This document shows, piece after piece, positions 1 to 9,202 of a stretch of 64,000 nucleotides of DNA. The translations under genes were made by a program, and so were the position numbers. Source of the DNA: Candidatus Mycolicibacterium alkanivorans (GTDB taxonomy: Bacteria; Actinomycetota; Actinomycetes; Mycobacteriales; Mycobacteriaceae); the NCBI RefSeq assembly GCF_022760805.1, contig NZ_JAIVFL010000001.1:3100001-3164000 (forward strand), written 5' to 3'. The stretch's first letter is position 1. Each line of letters begins with the position of its first letter. The notes beneath the pieces are model-generated. The model saw nothing but the letters and a program-made list of their open reading frames with translations, made no database searches and was not told the origin of the DNA.

Positions 1-64
1 GAGCGTCTGCTGCCCGCCCGTGCCGGGCGCACTCCCGCCGATCGAGCCCGAGGCGACCGAGTAG
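1..64 (+). CDS. Possible 3' end of a gene running in from the left
   Basis: One plus-strand frame is open from the window edge to a TAG at 62-64 and would end in the residues PPIEPEATE. It would converge on the zinc peptidase gene that ends 13 bases later. Only about 20 residues are visible, there is no recognisable motif, and other frames are also open here, so this is a weak call resting on position alone. Confidence 0.25.
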   Translation, partial: SVCCPPVPGALPPIEPEATE

Positions 65-76
65 GGCCGTCAACGC

Positions 77-1144
77 TTACTGCTGCTGGCCGCCGGCGGC
101 GATCTCCAGCTTGCCCGGTGAGGACGTCACCTCGTCGATGACGGTGTGTATGAAGCGCATCTTCTCCAGCACCGGCACCGGGAGGACGAACGGATAGAGG
201 TCGTCCTTGCCCATCGAGCGGTTCACCATGTTCAGCGACCAGGCCAGCGGCAGCCACATCTGGATGATGGTGTCGAACCCGCTGGGCCCCAGAATCTTTC
301 GCTGGTAGGTGGCGTTCGCCGGTGCCAGCCCGAACGAGGCCAAGGTGTCCAGGGTGTCCCTGATGTGCAGATAGTGGGCGAACGTCTCGGCCCAGTCCTC
401 GGCCGGATGCATGCTGGCATACGACGAGACGTAGGTCTGCTCCCAGTCGGCCGGCGGTCCCTGACGGTAGTGCCCGTCTAGCGCCTGCTGGTAGTCGACG
501 TCGGGGTCGCCGAAGAGCTCGTTGAAGCGCTCCAGGTACGACGGTGACGTGCCGACCAGGCGGTAGAAGTAGTAGTGGCCCACCTCGTGGCGGAAGTGAC
601 CGAGCAGCGTGCGGTAGGGCTCGTCCATCTCGACGCGCAGCTGCTCGCGATGCACGTCGTCGCCCTCGGCCAGATCCAGGGTGATCACCCCGTTGTCGTG
701 GCCGGTGAACACTTTCTCCTTGGCGCAGGACAGCAGGTCGAATGCCAGCCCGTAGTCCGGATCCTCGTCGCGGCCCACGATCGGCAACATCAGTTCGTGC
801 AGTTCGGCGATCAACCGCCGCTTGGCCCGCTCGGCCACCGCGAAGGCGGCCATGGCGGCGGTGTCGTCGTCACCGGGCCTGGTCCGTGTCAGCCGGCACG
901 AAGCGCACAGCGCCCGCACCGGCTGCACCTTCACCAGCCAATTACATTCGGCCAGATAGAGATTCGCACACAGCTGATACTCGGCGGCATCGACGGCTCC
1001 GCCGTGCTCGCTGTCCTCACCGGAAGCGATCACCAGAAAGGACATGTCCTCCAGCGAGAATCCCACCGAGTGGCCGCATGACAGGCACACCGAGTTCTCG
1101 AACGCCAGATGCTGACCGCAGTTGGGGCAGGTGAAGTCACGCAT
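77..1144 (-). CDS. Zinc-ribbon putative zinc metallopeptidase
   Basis: A 355-residue protein. The N-terminus carries two CxxC pairs (CPNCG and CLSCG, residues about 5-25), forming a zinc ribbon. A metalloprotease helix with the motif HEVGHYYF lies near residue 190, and an EDWAETFAHY segment further on may supply the third metal ligand. This is the layout of the 'putative zinc-binding metallopeptidase' family. From memory, M. tuberculosis Rv2568c is the counterpart. The ATG at 1142-1144 was chosen because the frame upstream lies inside the neighbouring gene and has no domain character. The start overlaps the end of the upstream transglutaminase gene by 8 bases, so the two are translationally linked. 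It is the last gene of a four-gene minus-strand set. The substrate is unknown. Confidence 0.85.
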   Translation of the reverse strand: MRDFTCPNCGQHLAFENSVCLSCGHSVGFSLEDMSFLVIASGEDSEHGGAVDAAEYQLCANLYLAECNWLVKVQPVRALCASCRLTRTRPGDDDTAAMAAFAVAERAKRRLIAELHELMLPIVGRDEDPDYGLAFDLLSCAKEKVFTGHDNGVITLDLAEGDDVHREQLRVEMDEPYRTLLGHFRHEVGHYYFYRLVGTSPSYLERFNELFGDPDVDYQQALDGHYRQGPPADWEQTYVSSYASMHPAEDWAETFAHYLHIRDTLDTLASFGLAPANATYQRKILGPSGFDTIIQMWLPLAWSLNMVNRSMGKDDLYPFVLPVPVLEKMRFIHTVIDEVTSSPGKLEIAAGGQQQ

Positions 1145-2033
1145 GGACCACACCGCCCTCGAACGGGGCCACATCCACCGACACGTCGATGACGCTGCGC
1201 TCGGAGTCGGTGTAGATGATGCCGCGCAGCGGCGGCACGTCGGCATAGTCGCGGCCCCAGCCCACGACGATGTAGCGCTCGTCGATCAGCTGATCGTTGG
1301 TGGGGTCCAGACCGATCCAGTGGTTCTGCGGGGTCCACACCGCGGCCCAGGCGTGGGTGGCGTCGACGCCGAACATCCGTTCCTTTCCCGGCGGCGGGTC
1401 GGTGGCGAGGTATCCCGACACATAACTCGCCGCCAACCCGTTGCCGCGCAGGCACGCGATCACCAGCCTGGCGAAGTCCTGGCATACCCCTTCTCGCGCT
1501 TCCAAAACCTGATTCACCTGGGTCGACACCGTCGTCGAGCCCGAACGGTAGGTGAAGTCGGAAAAGATGCGCGCATTGAGTTCGCGCAGCACCTCGACCA
1601 GCGGACGGCCCGGCTCGAAGCTCGGGGCCGCGTACCGGCGCACGGCGTCGGTGATCTCCGGCGGGCGCAGGTCCAGGGCGAACTCACTGGCGAGCACACC
1701 GTCGCGGCCCACCGGCCGGGCCGACTCCCAGGGCGCCAGCGCAGAACCCCCGTCGTAGAGCTCGGCCGGCGGCGGGTCGACCTCGACGACGGAGCTGCTG
1801 GTCACCGTCAGCGCGTGGTGGCGCTCGGTGACGTGGAAGTACGAGCTGATGTTGCCGTAGGCGTCGCGGCTGGTGGACCGGTCGGCGGGCTCGGGGTCGA
1901 TGACCAGCGTGCTGGTCAGGCAGCGCTGCTGCGCGGTGTCGCGCGGGGTGAGGTGCCCGCGCCCGTAGGAACTGGTCACCACGTCGGAGTAGCTGTACTC
2001 GGTGCGGTGGGTGACGCGATAGATGCGGCTCAT
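1137..2033 (-). CDS. Transglutaminase-like cysteine protein (short form)
   Basis: A 298-residue protein that opens with MSRIYRVTHRTEYSYSD, the typical N-terminal beta domain of bacterial transglutaminase-like proteins. The catalytic triad is visible: Cys in EGVCQDFARL, His in ATHAWAAVW, and Asp in GLDPTNDQ. The fold is shared with peptidases and amide-bond-modifying enzymes, so hydrolysis or transfer cannot be told apart from sequence. The start is the ATG at 2031-2033, 31 bases after the stop of the ATP-grasp gene. Rv2569c is the likely M. tuberculosis counterpart. The neighbours (ATP-grasp/alpha-E protein, longer transglutaminase, zinc peptidase) suggest all four act on the same peptide substrate, which is inference. 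Confidence 0.88.
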   Translation of the reverse strand: MSRIYRVTHRTEYSYSDVVTSSYGRGHLTPRDTAQQRCLTSTLVIDPEPADRSTSRDAYGNISSYFHVTERHHALTVTSSSVVEVDPPPAELYDGGSALAPWESARPVGRDGVLASEFALDLRPPEITDAVRRYAAPSFEPGRPLVEVLRELNARIFSDFTYRSGSTTVSTQVNQVLEAREGVCQDFARLVIACLRGNGLAASYVSGYLATDPPPGKERMFGVDATHAWAAVWTPQNHWIGLDPTNDQLIDERYIVVGWGRDYADVPPLRGIIYTDSERSVIDVSVDVAPFEGGVVHA

Positions 2034-2064
2034 GCGCGATCCGCCTTCGCTCCTCGCTGAGGGC

Positions 2065-4740
2065 TCACGGCACCACCCGCCGCTGATCGGGTCCCCACAG
2101 CGGCTGCATGCCACCGGGCAGCGAGAGCTGGGTGCGGGTGATGATGTCGGACAGCTCGCGCAGCCCGACTTCCACACCCTTGAGCAGGCCGTCCAACTCC
2201 ACGCGGTGACCCTCGTCGTCGACCTCTTCCAGCTCGGCCAGATCCAGCCGGCGCAGCCGAGTGCTGATCTCGTCGACCAGGCGCTCCGGCCGCGTGGACC
2301 CCGAAGCCCCCGGCAGGGCACGCAGGTCGGCGCGCAGCCGCTCCAGTTGGAAGACGAGCGATCTCGGGTTCTCTCCGTCGAACAGCACCAGGTCGGCCAC
2401 GGCGGCCACACTGACCTTGCCGAGGTTGCGCCGCCGGTAGAGGACCGAGGACTCACACACCACCAGTGCGGACTCGGTGATGGTCTGCTCGGCACCGGGG
2501 CCGCGCTCGGTGGTCAACGTCGCCCGCAGCAGCGCGGTCAGACTCAAGCCGCGTTCGATGCGCTTGCCGATGTCCATCACCGTCCAGCCGGCGTCGTGCA
2601 CCATCGACTCGGCGGCCACTCCCGACAGCGCCAGCATCCCGGCCAGCATCTGCTGCTGGGCCGCGGCCAGTTGGGTGTCGTCGGCCACCCGCGACCCGCG
2701 TTGTGCGGTGGGCGGTGAGCCGGCCTGCTGGGCCAGCGCACGTTCCACCGCGCCGAGCACCATCCAGGTGTCGTTGGACATCTGGTCGCGCACCGAGCGG
2801 GCGGCCAGTCCGAGGCCCTCGATCGACTGCGCCAGCGAGCCGGGCCGCTGCCGGTCAACCGTCAATGCCCACAGCGTGCGTTGCGCGCCGGTCACCGTCT
2901 CGGCGTAGGAACCGGCGGTGCCCGCATCGGCTCCGGTCAGCTGACCCAGCGCCCCCAGCAGCACGGGCACGCACTCGCTGCCCTCCATGTCCTGGCGGTA
3001 GCGGTACTCGTGGTAGCGCTCCCGGGTGACGATCAGCAGGCGGGCCAGGTGCTCGGCCCGCTCGGCGTAGCGACCCATCCAGAACAGATCGGACAGCACG
3101 CGCGGCGAGCTGATGAACCGCACGCCGCTCGGCAGCTCCACCGGCGGCACGGTCAGCGTCTCGGCCCTGGCCCTGGTCGGCGGGCGGACCCAGATGTCCT
3201 TGGCTGCAACGCTGTTCAACTTGTAGGCGGCATTGCCCGGTACCAGCACATAGCCCAGGCCGCCGACCATCGGGGCGTAGCCGCCACTCTGCGACACCGT
3301 GAACAACCGCATGCCGACACTGGCCGCCGACAAGGTGCCCGGATAGCGGTCGGTGGGCGCCGAGGAGAACTGCGGCAGTTCCTGGCCGACCCACTGCCAC
3401 GGCTGCGCTTCGATGCGGGCGGTCAGCTCGTCACGTTCGGCCGCCGACAGCGCCGGTCCCACCAGTGTCTCCCCGCCCACCGTCGACTTGATCAACAGCG
3501 ACGACAGCCGCGACAGCAGATGCGAGCGTTCCCGGTCGAACCCGCCCCAGAACAGCTGGGGGGTGTCGAGCAGTGGCTTCTCCCCCAGCAGCCGCTCGGC
3601 CAGCTGCGGCAGAAACCGTTGCAGCCCAGGGCTTTCCAGAATCCCGGCGCCCAGCGTATTGACCACCGTCACCGCACCGCGGCGCTGCACCTCGACAAGG
3701 CCCACCACGCCGAGCCGCGAGTCCGGCCGCAGGTCCAGCGGATCGGCGTACTCGGCGTCGACGCGGCGCAGCACCACGTCGACCCGCTTGAGCGAGCCCA
3801 GCGACCGCATCCACAACCGGCCGTCGCGCACCACCAGATCGGCACTCTCGACGAGCGGGAAACCCAGCACGGAGGCCAGGTAGGCCTGGTCGAAGGCGGT
3901 CTCGGAGTGAATGCCCGGGCCGAGCACCACCACGACCGGGTCCTCGGCGGCTTCCGGGGCGGCGTCGATCAGCGCCAGTCGCAGAGCCTGGGCGAACGGC
4001 GAGGCCGGACGCGGCCCGACCCGTTCGTAGACGTCGGGGACGGCGTGGGCGACCACCCGGCGGTCGGCCAGCGCATAGCCGGCGCCCGACGGCGCCTGGG
4101 TCCAGTCGGCGTTGACCAGGAACCGCCCATCGGCCGCCCGGCTCAGATCGCAGCCGTGCATGAACAGCTGATGGCGGCCGGGGTTCTCGATTCCGCGCGA
4201 CGCCCGGATGTAGCCCGGATGGGCGAACAGCAACTGGGGCGGCAGTATGCCGCTGGTGATCGCGCGGCGTGGTCCGTAGAGGTCGGTCAGGACGGCGTCG
4301 AGCAGCCGGGAGCGTTGCACCACACCGGCTTCCAGCGTCTCCCAGTCTGCGGCCGACAACAGCAGTGGGATGCCGTCCAGATGCCAGGGGCCCGGCGTCG
4401 AGATGCCCTGACCGTTGGTGACGGCCTCACCGTGCCGGTCGACCTCGATGTAGGTGATGCCGTCGTTGTCCACCAGGGCGCGCACCACGGTGCGCAGCCG
4501 CTCCAGGCCGGCGCGGCCGCGTTCGCCGATGAGGTCGCCGAGGTCCTGCCAGGACGGGCGGATGGTGCCGGTGGCGTCGACGAACTCGTCGTACCCGGTG
4601 CCCCCGAAAGTCCCCGATCCCGGGCCTTCGCCGCGCAGGTCGAACAGCGTGTCCTGTGCCCGCGCGGACCGGTAGCCGGCCAGCAGCCGGTCGGGATCAC
4701 GGGCGGGCCGCAGGTCAGAACCGGCAGCCGACAGCGACAA
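2065..4740 (-). CDS. Circularly permuted ATP-grasp plus alpha-E domain protein
   Basis: An 891-residue fusion. The first half resembles circularly permuted type 2 ATP-grasp proteins, with blocks such as TPGPWHLDGIPLLLS, VVLGPGIHSETAFDQ and NTLGAGILESPGL. The second half, from about residue 540 (SDLFWMGRYAERAEHLARLL), is an alpha-E helical domain. ATP-grasp enzymes make amide bonds through acyl phosphates, so peptide ligation or tagging is the predicted reaction. The TTG at 4738-4740 is chosen because it follows a perfect AGGAGGTG Shine-Dalgarno at the right distance; the GTG nine bases upstream lies inside that ribosome site. Rv2567 is the likely counterpart. It sits 79 bases downstream of the long transglutaminase gene. 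Confidence 0.88.
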   Translation of the reverse strand: MSLSAAGSDLRPARDPDRLLAGYRSARAQDTLFDLRGEGPGSGTFGGTGYDEFVDATGTIRPSWQDLGDLIGERGRAGLERLRTVVRALVDNDGITYIEVDRHGEAVTNGQGISTPGPWHLDGIPLLLSAADWETLEAGVVQRSRLLDAVLTDLYGPRRAITSGILPPQLLFAHPGYIRASRGIENPGRHQLFMHGCDLSRAADGRFLVNADWTQAPSGAGYALADRRVVAHAVPDVYERVGPRPASPFAQALRLALIDAAPEAAEDPVVVVLGPGIHSETAFDQAYLASVLGFPLVESADLVVRDGRLWMRSLGSLKRVDVVLRRVDAEYADPLDLRPDSRLGVVGLVEVQRRGAVTVVNTLGAGILESPGLQRFLPQLAERLLGEKPLLDTPQLFWGGFDRERSHLLSRLSSLLIKSTVGGETLVGPALSAAERDELTARIEAQPWQWVGQELPQFSSAPTDRYPGTLSAASVGMRLFTVSQSGGYAPMVGGLGYVLVPGNAAYKLNSVAAKDIWVRPPTRARAETLTVPPVELPSGVRFISSPRVLSDLFWMGRYAERAEHLARLLIVTRERYHEYRYRQDMEGSECVPVLLGALGQLTGADAGTAGSYAETVTGAQRTLWALTVDRQRPGSLAQSIEGLGLAARSVRDQMSNDTWMVLGAVERALAQQAGSPPTAQRGSRVADDTQLAAAQQQMLAGMLALSGVAAESMVHDAGWTVMDIGKRIERGLSLTALLRATLTTERGPGAEQTITESALVVCESSVLYRRRNLGKVSVAAVADLVLFDGENPRSLVFQLERLRADLRALPGASGSTRPERLVDEISTRLRRLDLAELEEVDDEGHRVELDGLLKGVEVGLRELSDIITRTQLSLPGGMQPLWGPDQRRVVP

Positions 4741-4819
4741 CGGCCCCACCTCCTGACTGACGACACCTGCAAACCTACGAGCGTCTCCGGCCCGGACGGC
4801 ACCCGGGTCGGAGACCCCG

Positions 4820-7800
4820 TCAGTTCTGCAGCACGGTACGCACCCGGCGCAGATCGAGGATTCCCGGCGCGCCGACATCGGTGGACTGGCGAGCCTGTTT
4901 CTCCCGGATGTCGGCGACGTCGACCTTGCCCGGGGTGAAGCCGGTGGCCTCGAAGCGCCGGCCGCGGCGGGACTCGGCCTCCACGGCGTTGACCGGCGGG
5001 GTGTCGTAGGCGCGTCCGCCGGGGTGGGAGACGTGGTACGTGCACCCGCCGCGGGAGGTACCGGTGGCAATGTCGACCAGCTCGAAGCGCAGCGGCCCGT
5101 CGACGGTGATCGTCGGGTGCAGGGCGCTGGGCGGCTGCCAGGCCCGGTAGCGCACCCCGCCCACCTGGACGTCGGGGTTGTCGGTGGCCAGCATCGGGAC
5201 CGGATATCCGTTGCAGGTGACGACATGGCGCTGCCGGTCGGCGCCGATGGCGCGCACCTGGATGCGCTCCACCGAGGAGTCGACGTAGCGGGCGGTGCCG
5301 GTGCCGGTGGACTCCTCGCCCAGGGTGTTCCACGGTTCGATCGCGCCGCGCAGCTCGATCTCGACGTGGTCGAACACCGCGGTACCCACCCTGGGGAAGC
5401 GGAACTCGGTGAAAGGGTCCAGCCAGCTGGTGTCGAAGTCGATGCCGTGCGCCCGCAGGTCGGCGGCGACGTCGGCGATGTCGTGAATAATGAAGTGCGG
5501 CAACAGGTATCGGCCATGCAGGTTCAGGCCGTGGCGGATCAGCGGTGCCCGCAGCGGTTCGTCCCAGAACCAGGCCACCAGCGAGCGCACCAGAAGTGAC
5601 TGCACCATCGCCATCTGGAAGTGCGGCGGCATCTCGAAGCCGCGCAGTTCCAGGATGCCCAGCCGGCCGCGTGGGCTGTCCGGGCTGTAGAGCTTGTCGA
5701 TGCAGAACTCGGCGCGGTGGGTGTTGCCGGTGATGTCGGTGAGCAGGTGGCGCAGTGCCCGGTCGGTGACCCACGGCTGCGGCGCCCCCGAGGCGGTCAG
5801 GCGCGCGATCTCGGCGAAAGCGATCTCCAACTCGTAAAGCGCCTCTGGGCGGCCCTCGTCGACTCGCGGCGCCTGCGATGTGGTGCCGATGAAACGTCCC
5901 GCAAACAGGTAGGACAGCGCCGGGTGGCGCTGCCAGTAGGTCAGCAGCGAGACCAGCAGGTCGGGCCGGCGCAGCAGCGGGGAGTCCGCCGGCGTGAGCC
6001 CGCCCAGCGTGATGTGGTTGCCGCCGCCGGTCCCGCCGTGGGTGCCGTCGAAATCGAAGGACTCGGTGGACAGCCGGGCCTGGCGCGCCTCCTCATAGAG
6101 CGTCTGCAACTGCTCGCGCTGTTCGACGAAGCCGGCGCTGGGCGCCACGTTGACCTCGAGGACGCCCGGGTCGGGCGTGATGGACATCGACTCCAGCCGG
6201 GCGTCGGGCGGCGGCCCGTAGCCCTCGACCACCACCGCGCAGCCGACTTTCGCCGCCGCGGCCTCCAACCGGCCGACAAGGTCGACGAAGTCTTCCAGCG
6301 CGTCGGTCGGCGGCATGAAGACGTACAGCAGGCCGTCGCGGATCTCGGCGACCATGGCCGTGGTGGGTGCGGTCTCGGAATCCTCCAGGACCGCGTCGGG
6401 GTCCTCGGGGTCGACGGGAAGCCGGTCACCCCCGCCGGCCAGCGGATCGCGGGGGAACGTCGCCCGCGGCGGGCGCCAGCTGATCGAGCTCAGCGGCAGC
6501 CGCAGCCCGGCCGGTGAGTCGCCTTCCAGTAGCACGATGCGCCCGCGGCGCAGCCGCCAGTCCGCGCTCGCCCAGCCGGTGTCGTCCTCGCGGCGATGGA
6601 TCGGCAGAACGTAGGCGGCCGGCTCGCCCACCGGCTCCTCGAGCCGGGCCAGCAGTGCGGCGCGGACCGCCGGGGTGTCGGCGGCCAGGTCGTCGTCGGG
6701 ATCGACGGCCTCACCGGCCGGTTGCCGCACCGCGTCGGCCAGCCGGGTCAGGGGATCCTCGAAGGCCGGTCGCACCTGCCCGGCGGGCAGGCCCAGGCCC
6801 GCGGCGATTACCGACAGCAGCTGCTGCGCGGCCTGCGGGTCGGTTTCGGAACGCTCACCGCTCCACGGGTCGGCCAGAAGGGAGCCGTCGGTCCACAGCG
6901 GCTGGCCGTCGCGGCGCCAGTACAGCGCAATCTGCCAGCGCGGCAACGGCTCTCCCGGATACCACTTGCCCTGGCTGCGTTGCACCAGCCCCTGCGGCGC
7001 CCACAGCGCCTTGAGCCTCGCGGCCAGCACGGAGGCCCGCTCCCGCTTGTGCGGGCCGTCGGCCGCCGTCGTCCACTCCTCGTCGACTTGGTTGTCCACC
7101 GATACGAAGGTCGGTTCACCTCCGACGGTCAGCCGGACGTCGGCGTCGGCCAGGCGCCGGTCGACCCGGCTGCCGAGGGCGTTGATGGCCTTCCATGCCC
7201 CTTCGGTGTAGGGCAGCGTGACGCGCGGATCCTCGTGCACCCGGGTGACGGTGTTGGAGAAGTCCAGCGACGTCTCGGCGACGCCGGTGGCGCCGGTGAT
7301 GGGCGCGGCAGACGACGGGTGCGGCGTGGCGGCCAGCGGGATGTGCCCCTCGCCGGCGAACAGCCCCGACGTCGGGTCCAGCCCGATCCAGCCGGCCCCC
7401 GGGATGTAGACCTCGGTCCAGGCGTGCAGGTCGGTGAAGTCGGCCGCCGGGCCGGAGGGCCCGTCGAGGGCCTTGACGTCGGAGGACAGCTGCACCAGGT
7501 AGCCCGAGACGAACCGCGCCGCCAGCCCGAGCCGGCGCAGGATCGACACCAGCAGCCACGCCGAGTCACGGCACGATCCGATCGCGCTCTGCAGCGTGTG
7601 GTCGGGAGTCTGCACACCCGGCTCCATGCGCACGCTGTAGCCGACGTCGGCGTTGACCGCCCGGTTGAGGGCGACCAGGAAGTCGATCGTGCGGGTGCCC
7701 GGCGCGACACTGAAGTCGCGTACCCAGGACGTCACCAACTCGCCGGGCCCCGAGCCCTCCTCGCCCTCGTCGACGGGCCGCAGATAGGGCTCGAGGTCGT

Positions 7801-8134
7801 CCTTGAGCGCCTTGGAATAGGTGAACGGGACGGTTTCGGCGGAGTCCTCGATGAAGAAGTCGAACGGGTTGATCACCTTCAGGTCGGCGATCAGGCCGAC
7901 CTTGATGGTCAGCTCGCGCGTGCGGCTGGGAAACACCAGCCTGGCCAGGAAGTTGCCGAACGCGTCCTGCTGCCAGTTGACGAAGTGGTCGGCGGGCTCG
8001 ACCTCCAGTGAGTACGCCTCGATGGGCGTGCGGCAATGCGGTGCCGGCCGCAGCCGCACGACGTGCGGGTGCACCTCGACCAGCCGATCGAACATATAGC
8101 TGGTGCGGTGTTCCAGCGCCACTTTGATACCCAT
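4820..8134 (-). CDS. Long transglutaminase-like protein with DUF2126 C-terminal part
   Basis: A 1104-residue protein. The N-terminal 300 residues form a transglutaminase-like domain with Cys in GSCRDSAWLL, His in LHAWTEVY and Asp in GLDPTSGLF. The rest matches the DUF2126 type (for example LTVGGEPTFVSVD near residue 340 and FDGTHGGTGGGNHITLGG near 690). The ATG at 8132-8134 was preferred over a GTG 18 bases upstream, as it has a GGTGGGA ribosome site and starts the conserved GIKVALEHRTSY beta strand. It is the first gene of the four-gene minus-strand set and is followed by the ATP-grasp/alpha-E gene, a pairing known across many bacteria. Rv2566 is the likely counterpart. Its substrate is not established. 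Confidence 0.88.
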   Translation of the reverse strand: MGIKVALEHRTSYMFDRLVEVHPHVVRLRPAPHCRTPIEAYSLEVEPADHFVNWQQDAFGNFLARLVFPSRTRELTIKVGLIADLKVINPFDFFIEDSAETVPFTYSKALKDDLEPYLRPVDEGEEGSGPGELVTSWVRDFSVAPGTRTIDFLVALNRAVNADVGYSVRMEPGVQTPDHTLQSAIGSCRDSAWLLVSILRRLGLAARFVSGYLVQLSSDVKALDGPSGPAADFTDLHAWTEVYIPGAGWIGLDPTSGLFAGEGHIPLAATPHPSSAAPITGATGVAETSLDFSNTVTRVHEDPRVTLPYTEGAWKAINALGSRVDRRLADADVRLTVGGEPTFVSVDNQVDEEWTTAADGPHKRERASVLAARLKALWAPQGLVQRSQGKWYPGEPLPRWQIALYWRRDGQPLWTDGSLLADPWSGERSETDPQAAQQLLSVIAAGLGLPAGQVRPAFEDPLTRLADAVRQPAGEAVDPDDDLAADTPAVRAALLARLEEPVGEPAAYVLPIHRREDDTGWASADWRLRRGRIVLLEGDSPAGLRLPLSSISWRPPRATFPRDPLAGGGDRLPVDPEDPDAVLEDSETAPTTAMVAEIRDGLLYVFMPPTDALEDFVDLVGRLEAAAAKVGCAVVVEGYGPPPDARLESMSITPDPGVLEVNVAPSAGFVEQREQLQTLYEEARQARLSTESFDFDGTHGGTGGGNHITLGGLTPADSPLLRRPDLLVSLLTYWQRHPALSYLFAGRFIGTTSQAPRVDEGRPEALYELEIAFAEIARLTASGAPQPWVTDRALRHLLTDITGNTHRAEFCIDKLYSPDSPRGRLGILELRGFEMPPHFQMAMVQSLLVRSLVAWFWDEPLRAPLIRHGLNLHGRYLLPHFIIHDIADVAADLRAHGIDFDTSWLDPFTEFRFPRVGTAVFDHVEIELRGAIEPWNTLGEESTGTGTARYVDSSVERIQVRAIGADRQRHVVTCNGYPVPMLATDNPDVQVGGVRYRAWQPPSALHPTITVDGPLRFELVDIATGTSRGGCTYHVSHPGGRAYDTPPVNAVEAESRRGRRFEATGFTPGKVDVADIREKQARQSTDVGAPGILDLRRVRTVLQN

Positions 8135-8429
8135 AGGCCGCAATCCCACCACAAGAAAAAGGGCTGCGCAGTCCGCACGGGTACGCCGGTGGCCTCCGGC
8201 CGGGGAAGGCCGGCCGGCGAAGACGCCGATCCGCCCCGCTCGTTGTTCATCAAGAGCACGCCCCGCCCCGGCCCCCGACGGTGATCAGCGCCGCGAGGCG
8301 TTCGCGTCCTGCAGCGGCACTGGGCCTGGCCGGCCACCACCATCCGAGGGCCTGAAGGCCATCAGCCAACCCGCGCAGACCCTTCCCGAGGACTGGGCCG
8401 TCGGCGATGCGATCAGTGAGCCGGCACCG
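8135..8429. other. Intergenic stretch without a supported gene
   Basis: About 295 bases between the long transglutaminase gene and the broken Pro/Thr-rich gene. It contains short GC-rich inverted repeats around 8190-8220 (ggcc-rich) and presumably the promoter of the minus-strand four-gene set. No frame shows domain character or convincing codon use. Confidence 0.5.
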
Positions 8430-8925
8430 TCACTGCTGGACAGTCCCGAATCGGCGGCCGCCGTTTGGAAGCACAGTGGGGTTCGTGTGCCGAGTGCCGG
8501 TGGACGGCGCCCTGGAAGCGGGCGCAGGAGTCGGGCTGGGGATCTGAGTCGAACTGGGCGGCTCATCGGGGCTGGCGGTCTCATCGGGGCTGGCGGTCTC
8601 ATCGGGGCTGGCGGTCTCGGTGGGGATGAAGGTCTGGGTGGGGCTGAAGGTCTGGGTAGCGACGGGGGCTTCGCCGTCGTCGGTTGAGCCGTCGGCGGCT
8701 CCGCGGTGGGGCCGGCGGCGGCGCGATCGGGGACGCGGGGGCCGGCGGCGGCGCAACCGACGAGACTGGGGTGCTCGTCGGCGTGCGGTAGTTAGGACTT
8801 TCGTCGGGCGCGCTCGGTTGGTAGCGCAACGTCGCGATCGCCATACCGGCGACCACGACAGTCAACGCCGTCATCACGATCCCGCGAAGTGATACCCGTT
8901 CCTTCAACTCCGCGCTCCCCGTCAT
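8430..8925 (-). pseudogene. Membrane-anchored Pro/Ser/Thr-rich protein, apparently frameshifted
   Basis: The 5' part starts at an ATG (8923-8925) after GGGGTGG. It encodes a short cytoplasmic stretch, one hydrophobic helix (IVMTALTVVVAGMAIATL) and a Pro/Ser/Thr-rich segment ending in APPPAPP. From about 8720 downward, the frame with mycobacterial codon use (third positions mostly C) is a different one. It encodes a Thr/Ser/Pro/Asp-rich stretch with three ASPDET repeats, ending with a TGA at 8430-8432. Joining the two needs a frame change near 8705-8725, in a run of gccgcc and ggcccc repeats. It may be a true pseudogene, a sequencing indel or a programmed shift. No family was recognised. Confidence 0.45.
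8563..8616 (-). repeat. Three perfect 18-bp tandem repeats (ASPDET)
   Basis: The unit ctcatcggggctggcggt occurs three times head to tail (8563-8580, 8581-8598, 8599-8616). On the minus strand it encodes repeated ASPDET units in the Pro/Thr-rich protein. Exact identity at DNA level suggests recent slippage expansion. Confidence 0.9.
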
Positions 8926-9202
8926 CCACCCCACAGGGGCTAGACCTTAGCCGGTTGTCTTTCGTCGCCGCCGTCGACCCGGCACTTCCTCCACACGAAG
9001 TGCAGCGCGGACGGCCGATCTCCGCGCTCACGGGGCCGGGAGACGTGCCTGCGCCGCACCGCCGAGCACGAAGGCCGCGGCCGATCATGCACCCCAGGCA
9101 CAAGAACATCAGGAAGCACAGGCGTCTGCGCCGTACCGGGGAATTCGCTGGTCATGCGAGGGTGAACGCGGTCCTGCCTGTCCATACAGCGGCACCCGAG
9201 TC

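Noticed and set aside
4747..4749. GTG as start of the ATP-grasp gene
   Set aside because: It is part of a perfect AGGAGGTG ribosome site serving the TTG nine bases later.
2881..4938. Long plus-strand open frame of 685 codons opposite the ATP-grasp gene
   Set aside because: Its composition (His/Gln/Arg/Gly-rich) is the usual antisense shadow in high-GC genes, and the minus strand has clear domains.
8940..9185. Minus-strand frames of about 80-100 codons between the Pro/Thr-rich gene and the toxin-like gene
   Set aside because: Codon use is mixed between overlapping frames, and no motif was recognised.
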